A stretch of 64,000 nucleotides of DNA, taken from assembly GCA_000750105.3 (NCBI GenBank), contig JPHH03000074.1, forward strand, positions 62,001 to 126,000, in the 5' to 3' direction. This DNA comes from Tolypocladium sp. Sup5 PDA-1. Its lineage: Eukaryota; Ascomycota; Sordariomycetes; Hypocreales; Ophiocordycipitaceae. Within the stretch, counting starts at the first letter, position 1. The number at the start of each line of letters is the position of its first letter. Below are positions 56,478-64,000 of this stretch, one piece after another. The position numbers were made by a program, and so were the translations under genes. The notes beneath the pieces are model-generated. The model saw only the letters and a program-made list of their open reading frames with translations. It was not told the origin of the DNA and did not search any database.

Positions 56478-57283
56478 GACGACGCGATGTGTTGCGATAT
56501 TATGATGAGCTGCGATGCGACGCGACGCGATTCGATATGGGAACGGGGTGTTGAGCGTTGAAGATTGCCCGAAACACCACCGGCTGGAACTCAACAGCAG
56601 GAGACCAATGGCGCGCTCCTTGAGATAGTTTTCATCAATTATGAAGAGCACGCGGATGACCCCAGAATGACGCTCTGCGAGAGCAGTGGGTTGGACTGGA
56701 GTAGTCGCACTCGCAGATTGCCTGACGAACGAGTGAAGGCTACTGCACCCCAAGTTTAAAAACCGTGTTCTATTGGGTGGTTCCCTGAGGGGCGAAACGC
56801 TAGACATGCCTCTGGGGTTCCCCACCAACCAGCCCAGACCTTCACCCTATACCTGCACGTCACGTGCAATCTGTCCAGTCTTTCTGCGCATCGTGCCGGC
56901 GCCTTCATCAGGCTCAGGGGAAAACTTCAACAAACAGCGGGAACGAAATTTTTGAAACAACAGCCATTTGCAGGACCACAACACCCCTGCTCGCGGCCAC
57001 AATGGCTCTTGCGGATAGCTGCGCTTTCCCCCGGCGCCGTCTAATAACCGCAAGGTCATGCGTTACAGCAACATCGAGAGCTTGGAGCAAACCCTTGCTC
57101 GCATACCCCGGAACGAAATAGTGGGCCCATCCACACCCTTTGCACCCTCGTCTCATCGCCCTGTTGAGTCGCACCCTGGTAAAGTACACCCTGATGGTAG
57201 TCACCCCCCCCGTGATGGCACTGGTGGCAGCCACTTTTGACGTCAATTGCCCTGCTGACTAACAGGGAAATGACAACGCCCTC
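56478..57283. other. Intergenic region
   Basis: No supported gene; a minus-strand frame upstream of the BAH start stays open to 56828 but looks like 5' UTR read-through. The segment before 57284 leads directly into the foldback element. Confidence 0.4.
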
Positions 57284-57327
57284 GAGCCAAAATAGGCGCA
57301 GCCAAAATAGGCGCAGCCAATAGTAAA

Positions 57328-57444
57328 CCATCACAGGGGTAGACAACCATCACAGGGGTAGACAGCCATCACAGGGGTAGACAGCCATCACAGGGGTAGA
57401 CAACCATCACCGGCATAGACAACCATCACATCACAGGAGTAGAC
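57328..57444 (+). repeat. Minisatellite array, left arm (about 6 copies, 19-bp unit)
   Basis: Tandem CCATCACAGGGGTAGACAA/G starting at 57328, with later copies at 57347, 57366, 57385, 57404 (one degenerate, CATAGAC) and a shortened last copy ending at 57444. Confidence 0.9.
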
Positions 57445-57856
57445 GCAGGAAGTGGCCACGCCGGGAAGTGGCCACGGCCCATAATCATTTCTCTCAAAGT
57501 CTCCCGCTCACCTGCTCTGCTTTTCCATTTTCATGGCGACTAAGCAATAGGTTTGCGATATCCACGAGTTTTTACTCCCCGTATGGTGGCGGTTTCATAC
57601 GACAGGGGGTGTTTCTCGGCATCTTCATACCATACGGTTAGACCCCAGAAGTAGACGTTCTTTTCCACTAACGCTAGTTGTCAATATACTCAATTGGTAC
57701 CGCTACATCGTGTTACTGCTGGGGAGCAGCCACTTTTGGCCTTAGCGAGCAAAGGTGTCGTCATGAGGCTGCTTGTCACAACCGGGGTCCATGGTGAGCC
57801 TGTGAAGTCTGGCGGACGTGGTGTGGTCGACGAGTCGATGGGGGGGATGGACATGG

Positions 57857-57955
57857 ACCCCTGTGATGGCTGTCTACCCCTGTGATGGCTGTCTACCCCT
57901 GTGATGACTGTCTACCCCTGTGATGGTTCTGTGATGGCTGTCTACCCCTGTGATG
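57857..57955 (-). repeat. Minisatellite array, right arm (same unit, inverted)
   Basis: Reading plus strand, CCCCTGTGATGGCTGTCTA is repeated about five times with one internal deletion near 57921-57930. It is the reverse complement of the left-arm unit. Confidence 0.9.
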
Positions 57956-58002
57956 CCTTCGCTCCTGGACACGCCTGTTTTGGCTGCGCCGGCTTTCGGC
58001 TC

Positions 58003-58699
58003 TGCAGCAATTAGTTCCCCGCCGTAGCCGTCACCGAGGCATGGAGATCTCCTCAATCATGTGTCAAATTGCCGGAGTCTTCAGGGTTGCAGCCGACACA
58101 GCAGCACCGCAGTTTGGCTGAGCTTACCTGGTCTGACTGATCGATGATGAGAGAACACCGTGGTTGTAGATACGGCGGAAAACCGCGAAAAGCTGAATGG
58201 ACTGCTGTACATCGATGGGTGTCGAGTTGGCAAGAGAGCATCAGCTGCACTGCTGGTTTTTAGATTTTCATTCGGTTGGGAAAGGCTGGATTGCGGAGGA
58301 GCACGTTCGCGCCATGGATTCGATTGTGACTTTGACATACTTCAAGTGCGGTGTCAAAAAGGGTCATGCTGGCCAAGGCACCGCCAACGGCAGTATGTGC
58401 AAAATTTGCAGGTAGCCACTGCGAAAAGCATCGGTTTCCAAAAAGAGAGGCAACGACTACGACGGCAATCCCAGAAGCGATATCGATACCGAAGGCCAAG
58501 AACTCGCGCACATTGCCGTTGTTGGACGAGCGTCAATCGTAGCGTTATGGATCTGGCTTGGTACGGTGGCGTGTCTGGTATACTATCCGATTTCGTGACT
58601 CTCTGCGCTGCTGCTTTGGCCATCGGTCCCAGTGCAAATTCTTCGTCTCTCGCCGGCACCCACATGAGCGTAACAGAATCTCACCACAATAAGCGATGA
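58003..58699. other. Intergenic region
   Basis: Open frames on both strands (for example plus 58160-58699, minus 58260-58511) carry no recognisable domains. A cysteine-containing plus-strand stretch (58300-58415) is not a known finger. Confidence 0.4.
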
Positions 58700-59440
58700 C
58701 TCGTTCAGCTCCTGATAGACATCAAGTTGGGCGCGGTCCACTAGAACGACGTCCCTCAGCGCGTCGCTATGTCCCTCGAGCGTCTGGCGGAGCGTCTGGC
58801 GGCGCGTCCCCGTGGCCGCATCCCAGAGCCGGACGGTATTGTTGTCCGAAGCCGACGCCAGCGTCTTGCCGTCGGGCGAGAACACGACGGCCGTCACCCA
58901 GTGGCTATGTCCCTCGAGCGTTTGTTGATGCACGTCCCAGTGGTCTCTAATACCTGCAACCATTCGGATGAACGGCAGCCTCTTCTTCCAATGCGCCGTT
59001 TGCCCGCTGGGAAGCTCCGCTAGCGGGACAAGCTCTTCAAGCGTAAGAGGGCGGTAGACGATGGTGACGGTGCGAAGAATCTGCTTGCAGAGCAGGCTGA
59101 TCTCATCACCGTGCCGTTCGATAAGATACATCATTCTGTCGTAAAGGGCTGGTAGTCCAGGCGGAAACTTGTCGATCTCGGCCGCGACCTGCAGGCGTGG
59201 GACTTTGTTCAGATGCTGGCATATCAAAGCGACCCAGAGAAATGTCGACTCTGCCTTCTTCTCGAGCTTCGTCCGGACTTTCCTCCGAAGTTCTTTGTCA
59301 TATTGGCCTTCTTCTGCGAGGCCTTCCACTTTCTGCTCGATGAATTGAGCAACCGCACGAGATATGTGCTCGTCGTTTAATTCCAGGTCGAGTTTCTGTC
59401 GGCATTGGGTTGGATGCAAGGTTCGATTTAGCTGTTCATA
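58700..59440 (-). pseudogene. NACHT-WD40 (NLR-like STAND) gene fragment
   Basis: The minus frame carries the segment after the NACHT ATPase (EKKAESTFLWVALICQHL, FPPGLPALYDRMMYLIE, YRPLTLEEL) and then jumps to about one and a half WD40 repeats (QTLEGHSHWVTAVVFSPDG, LASASDNNTVRLWDAATG). The P-loop, the rest of NACHT, the linker and most WD40 repeats are missing. Fungal NWD proteins of this type are incompatibility or immune-type receptors. What remains could not function. Its upstream end abuts the Uds1-like copy on the opposite strand. Confidence 0.8.
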
Positions 59441-59503
59441 TACTTCAGACTGTGACCAAACAAGAAAACCTGCAAAGTTGGAAAGCCACAAACTCTCGGC
59501 GCA

Positions 59504-61821
59504 ATGGCTCACATCGCCGGCTGCATCGCCAACCTAGAGCCGGGCTCTATATCGAAACCGCCCTCACCGGCATCTCCAATGCTCTCGGTATGTATATGCT
59601 CTACTACTTGCTTGCTTTTTTGCTCTCCTCACTTACACGTTCTCACGCAGACAACGCCACCCACATCTACTCCCAGAAGCCCTTTGCCAGAAGGATGCTG
59701 CAGCCTGACCAGCAGCGGAAGTATCAGCTCTTCCCCAAGGAGAAGCAGCCCGGTTTTAAACAGCGGCAAGGCCTTGGATCCGGAAAAGGCCTTTGCGGTT
59801 GCAATGGGCTAGAGCGGCGAGAAGAGCGAGAAGCTCGGCGCAGGGGTAAATCCAAGACTCAGAATCAATCAGCACAACCTCGTGCGCCGACGCAAAGTCC
59901 GCGTTCCAGAGTTGGGACCCATGACGACGGTCCAAGAGGTCGCCATGGATTCACGTATGGCCCTGTCCACGAGGACTCTGGCCACAACAACACACTTACT
60001 AACAGGAGAGCAGCAACCATCCCTGGCAGGCCGCCGCTTCACGAGCATTCTATTAGTGCCCCAGAAGACACAACCAAGCCAAGTCGGTTTGTGGCCGTTG
60101 CACCAGTTCCGGTAACGGAAGAGGATGATGAGGATGATTTTGCCAAAGCCATCGAGGAGGCATTCACAGCGGCCACCCCGACTGCACCACGACCTCTCTC
60201 TCCGAAACACCTCGCTCCGCTCGTTATCCTAAAGTCCAATGCCCCGGCTCCTCTTTTGCAATCCAAAATCTCAACAGCAAAGCTCAGGTCTGACAGCACT
60301 CCACCGTTGGAATCGTCACGGTCGGCCCGAATCGACGTCTCGCCCATAAGCCGGGCAAAATTCACGCCAAGTACCTCGACGCCAGATCTTACTTACCCCC
60401 GATCCACGACCACAGATAGCGCGTCGGCCCCAACACTGCCAACGCCTGTCTCGGCTCCGCTCATGGAATCCCATCGTGCCTCCCCCAGACCTTGGGATGG
60501 ATGTGCCGCTAGTGAGCGTGGCGCGGTGCCGCACGCAGAAGATGGACAGCGTGGCGGGCCCATCTACAGCCACCGCAGGGGAGCATCCGAGTCATCAAGT
60601 GTCATGGACAGGGGCAAGCCGAGAAAGTGTGTTGAAGTGTGCAACAACAATGGGCCGCTACTAAAGTGCAGCGAAACCAAGCGGACCAAGAGCTCCGAGC
60701 GAAGGGCGTTTGAGGAACTGCCAAGGGGCTGGAAGCCGAGCGATGCCATTAGCAAACTTAATGCTAATGACGTGGCGACCCTTCAGAAGCAGGCATACGG
60801 ACAGGCTGAGAGATTTGAATTCCTCAAGGTGGAAGATGTTGAGGCCCTGTCAAAGGTAAAATACACATGCCCAGATATCTCGAATATCGAGGAGCTCACA
60901 GACATCGAACAGGAGCTTCGGCGTCTCGACGAACGGACAGAATATCTCCGACGCACTTACACGTCGTTGCGAGCCGGACGCCGCAACCTCCACTCCCGCA
61001 TCTGTCAATATCTTCGCTCTCCCCGCGTGGCTCGGTTCAGCCGTGAGTCAATGTTGAAGCGAGAGGAGGCTCTGGCAAAGCTTGACGCTTCCATTGACGA
61101 CTGGGTCACCAAGCTCGAGCAGACCGAGAACCGACGCACCCGCGTTCGTCAGAAACTGCTGGAGCATGTCGCCGCCGCGACCATCTTACCTGTCCCTGGC
61201 AACCCTGCACCAGCGGCGGCTAGCGAGTCACTGCAACAGGCCAGGGGGGTGCGATCACCACCTCCTCGCGACATCTCCACACCGCCCCGGAGTCCTTCAA
61301 AGCAGACATTTTCCAACCGAACCGGGAGTAGCTCCCCATCACCGCAGCAGGTGGTGGCCCAGGTGCCTAGCACAATCCTGGAGCATCCCGTCGTCGAGGA
61401 GGCTGCAAAGAAGGGCAAGGAGAGTCGAGCAACCAGCACCATGACCCTGAAGCGGGCCGATGTGGAGAGCATCCGGATTTACGCTGGAGACGACGTTTAT
61501 GCTCTACTGGCTGATGTCGAGAATGAAATCTCCAAGATGAGCAGCAACGCAAGCGAACAGACTCCCAAGAACCAGCTGGAGCCCCTACGCACGGAGCGTG
61601 AGAAGCAGAGGAGCTACGAGAAGCTCAATGGCCAAAATGACTCTCCTACCTGTGCTGCTGGCAATGCTACCGCCACTGCTGCTGCTACTGCTCTCAAAAG
61701 CAGGCTGGCGATCAATTCCACTTCCACCTCCACGCCGTCAATTTTATTGAAGTTGAAGGCCCGCGCGTCAATTCAATCAATTCAATCACGCTCCCACGTT
61801 GAGATCTGTCAATCCACGTAG
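59504..61821 (+). pseudogene. Uds1 (up-regulated during septation) protein copy with several frameshifts
   Basis: Starts MAHIAGCIANLEPGS, with a 5' intron (59590-59651 region) giving SGKALDPEKAFAVAMG. The frame then changes near 59812, again near 60486 and near 60660-60710, each time switching to the reading that continues the family sequence. From 60717 it is LPRGWKPSDAISKLNANDVA, later YTSLRAGRRNLHSRICQYL and EEALAKLDASIDDWV, the Uds1 coiled-coil domain. The C-terminus (after about 61640) departs from the family and ends in low-complexity TCAATTCAA repeats. At least three or four indels make it a decaying copy, unless this stretch has sequencing errors. Confidence 0.75.
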
Positions 61822-62650
61822 ATGGCTTCAACGTTGACAACGCGTTGAAATCCGTTGAATTGGGGTATGAGGCTTCCCACAGTATATGTCCGCGCTAAGG
61901 CGACCAGTTATTCGCGTGCCCGACGCGTTCTGTCACCAATACTTCACACCCAATACGATTTGTGTGTACTGCGAAGTACCCAAGACCTAGCTCACGCAAA
62001 ACGCGTCTTGCTGATTTCGCGGTGATCGGTATACTTGGTCATAAAAGAACAGGAGAGACAATGGTTTGATGCCAATGCCAGCCGGACGTAGGTCAGAGGC
62101 AATGATGACCTTAAGACTGCACGTGGAGGTGAGGGATCAACGAACCCGACGCAACTCCGCCTTCGGCAGGTTCCAACATGGGTCCGAGCCGCCATTACTT
62201 GGTTGGTTCTTATCAACACAAAGACGGATATAAGCCTGAGCAAGCCATCCGCCAAGGATTGCCTGGTTCGGCAACCCGGAAGCCCGGCACTGACAGGTGC
62301 AGCCTTGCGCGGGGTTGATGACTGCATCTCCACTTCTCTCCCCAGGATGCCGACAACGATTCATTCGTCAGTGCTAAATACGGCGAATGAAACACCAATC
62401 CGGCTCCGGATCTCGGGCAGTTGTTATGAGAAAGTCGTGAGGTCAGCCTGGGATCATGGGTTTTGAATACGTCAGAACCCGCGCCGTTCCCCCACAGATC
62501 GTCCGACCGCCAACCCATGAGTTATAACGGTTTCCGCTATCGGTCATACGTTACATTGATAGTCTGTTCTTTCAACCGACAGGAAACTATTAGACGAGGA
62601 GTTGATAACGAGGTGATAAGTTATATCGTGCTCTTGTTGCTTTTGGACTT
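61822..62650. other. Intergenic region
   Basis: No supported gene. Contains short direct repeats next to the end of the Uds1 copy. Confidence 0.4.
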
Positions 62651-62731
62651 ATAACCCAATTTGGCCTACTGATGCCATTGATCGCGTTGGAAGCCCGCGG
62701 AGGTGTTGTTGTGATATAGCCAAATTGGGTT
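62651..62731. repeat. Inverted repeat beside the transposase gene (candidate transposon terminus)
   Basis: TAACCCAATTTGGC at 62651-62664 and its exact reverse complement GCCAAATTGGGTTA at 62718-62731. It lies about 55 bp beyond the transposase stop codon. Either arm could be part of the terminal inverted repeat of the Tc1/mariner element, or this may be an independent small hairpin. Confidence 0.6.
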
Positions 62732-62783
62732 AGGGAGGTACGGAGGTCGCTTTCAAAATAGTTGTCCAGCGCTGAAACTACCG

Positions 62784-64000
62784 CTAAGCTATATTAGGAA
62801 CGCCCCCACCTAATTTAGCAGGGGTTAGTCCCCTGCCTTCCTTGTACTCGTTTCCTCCCTCAAGCTCGATTATCATTTGTACATGCCTTAGGATTCTCTC
62901 AATCCAAACTTGGATACGGTCTTGCGGTAGCTCTTTCCATGCGGCGTTCCAAGCCGTAATAGCTTCTTGCCGGTTCTTCGGGGCCCCCTTGCTCGTAGTG
63001 CGTCTCTTCATCCAAGGCCAGGCTGGCTCAATTGCGTTGAGATCGGGAGAGTTGCCGCACCAAAGGAGTCGTTGGATTTGATGAAGGTCATAGACCTGCT
63101 GCTGGATGTAATGACTGTGTGCCGGAGCCTTGTCTTCTTGAACGAGCGTGCCCGGCCGGTCCGTTGCGCATTCCTTCGCAAAAGGGAAGAGCTTCGGGAT
63201 AAGGATCTTCTTCTGGTACTGATACCAATCGATCCCTGACCCCTTGCGGCGTGTGAGCTTGCCGTTTTTTGAATTCCATCGCCACGAGGGTTTCTTTCCA
63301 GGAAGTTGGCGTAGGTTCAATCGTCTCATCGAATTCTCAAGCTCCCATTTCTCCTTTGCGGCAGACTCGAGCTCTTCGTTCATCTTCTCGATCGTTTCCG
63401 TAGCGGCTTTCTTCTCTTGCGCAGTCTCCGGAGACCAGCAATGCGCAGGGCCCTTCCGATCATAGGAAAAGCAACCCCAGAACATAAATTCAGAAGAGCC
63501 TTTCCATCGCTCACGAATGCAGCTCTTTACGAACGCCTCGTCGCTCTTCCGCCAAACGCGATAGCTGCCTCTGCGATGGAGTAAGACGACGGAGGTCTCG
63601 TCAGACCAAATAACATTCTTCCAATCCTCAAGGGTCCAGTCCTTACGCTCAAGGCACCAGCGTAGACGATCCGTTCTCATCTTCTTCGATAATCTAGGCT
63701 TCCTCGTCGGCTTCGTCTTATTATACCCGAGCTTTTTCATAACCCGCCACACCGTAACAGAGGAAACGGGAATCCCCTCAGCACTAAGCTCCCCAGAGAT
63801 ATCAGCGCACGTCTTTTCTCTCCCATACCTATCGCGGCGGACCTTGCTCACGATCTTCTCTTGCATTTCTTTCGTTTGCTTCGACGGGCGCCCGGGGCGA
63901 GGTTCATCCTTAACAAAGTCATCCTTGATATTCACGGGCCGGCAGCTTGGATCGAATCCACGCTTAAGTGCCCTAGCATAGATACGGTTGACCTGACGGA
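62784..64000 (-). mobile_element. Tc1/mariner transposase, DD34E, open to the right edge (partial)
   Basis: The frame is open from the window edge to TAG at 62784-62786, about 405 codons; the first start shown inside the window is not a true ATG, and an upstream helix (RQVNRIYARALKRGFDP) shows it continues beyond. A helix-turn-helix with RPGRPSKQ and TVWRVMKKLGYNKTKP precedes the DDE_3 domain. The catalytic Asp residues are in WSDETSV and VQEDKAPAH, and the Glu is in SPDLNAIEPAW, 34 residues after the second Asp. A charged, predicted coiled-coil insert of about 60 residues (NEELESAAKEKWEL) lies between the first and second Asp. No internal stop occurs, so the element may be recent or active. 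Confidence 0.9.

Larger units (their letters stand above)
57284..58002. mobile_element. Foldback-type element with minisatellite arms
   Basis: The left arm (57284-57444) and right arm (57857-58002) are reverse complements in overall order. Outermost is a GCCAAAATAGGCGCAGCC-type sequence (two copies on the left; on the right as TTTTGGCTGCGCC). Inside it are tandem copies of a 19-bp unit CCATCACAGGGGTAGACAA on the left and its inverse on the right. The 412-bp centre (57445-57856) has no coding sequence. This is the architecture of foldback elements (long inverted repeats built of tandem repeats). I could not identify target-site duplications. Confidence 0.7.

Noticed and set aside
57328..57955. 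Facing repeat arrays considered as CRISPR or centromere-like repeats
   Set aside because: No unique spacers, and the inverted symmetry fits a foldback element better.

Overview
The window is genomic DNA of a filamentous ascomycete (Pezizomycotina). Genes have short GT-AG introns of about 45-90 bp, fungal Zn2Cys6 regulators occur three times, and the centre holds a non-reducing polyketide synthase (NR-PKS) of the SAT-KS-AT-PT-ACP type with a separate metallo-beta-lactamase thioesterase. I cannot name the species. Gene models below were built by hand from splice sites and protein resemblance. Homologue names are from knowledge of the families, not from a search.

Left two-thirds (1 to about 44.3 kb): a nearly complete atrochrysone/emodin-type polyketide gene cluster. 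The core is the PKS (36.2-41.8 kb), the thioesterase (34.3-35.3 kb, divergent from it), an EthD-family decarboxylase and a DUF1772 anthrone oxygenase (divergent pair, 30.7-32.2 kb). Together these are expected to give atrochrysone carboxylic acid, then emodin anthrone, then emodin. A scytalone-dehydratase-like protein and a trihydroxynaphthalene-reductase-like SDR (divergent pair, 17.6-20.1 kb) match the MdpB/MdpC pair that reduces and deoxygenates the anthraquinone. A DUF4243 Baeyer-Villiger-type oxidase (cut by the left edge), an FAD monooxygenase, two further SDRs, two paralogous SnoaL-like proteins, an NmrA-like oxidoreductase and a SAM methyltransferase are the tailoring set usually seen with ring-opened anthraquinones, xanthones and tetrahydroxanthones. 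An AflR/MdpE-like regulator with an AflS/MdpA-like partner, a second Zn2Cys6 regulator, a DHA2 drug pump and a CPA2-type antiporter complete it. The product cannot be read from sequence; a xanthone, seco-anthraquinone or chromanone-type monomer is my inference. The cluster continues left of the window.

The cluster is interrupted by decayed mobile DNA: a hAT transposase end and an aldo-keto reductase relic (4.6-5.2 kb), the 3' end of a Tad1-like LINE between the anthrone oxygenase and thioesterase (32.9-33.9 kb), minisatellites between the two pathway regulators (26.2-26.3 kb), and a snap-back inverted repeat (3.06-3.15 kb). The FAD monooxygenase has an apparent frameshift close to its C-terminus.

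Right third (44.3-64 kb): repeat-rich, decaying sequence. It holds a truncated Helitron whose in-frame stops are nearly all TAG, a kinase-like relic, a third intact Zn2Cys6 regulator facing an N-terminally truncated FAD monooxygenase, a BAH-domain gene with a frame break, a foldback element whose arms are minisatellite arrays, a fragment of a NACHT-WD40 (NLR-like) gene, a frameshifted Uds1 septation-protein copy, and at the right edge a Tc1/mariner transposase that is open and carries its DD34E residues.
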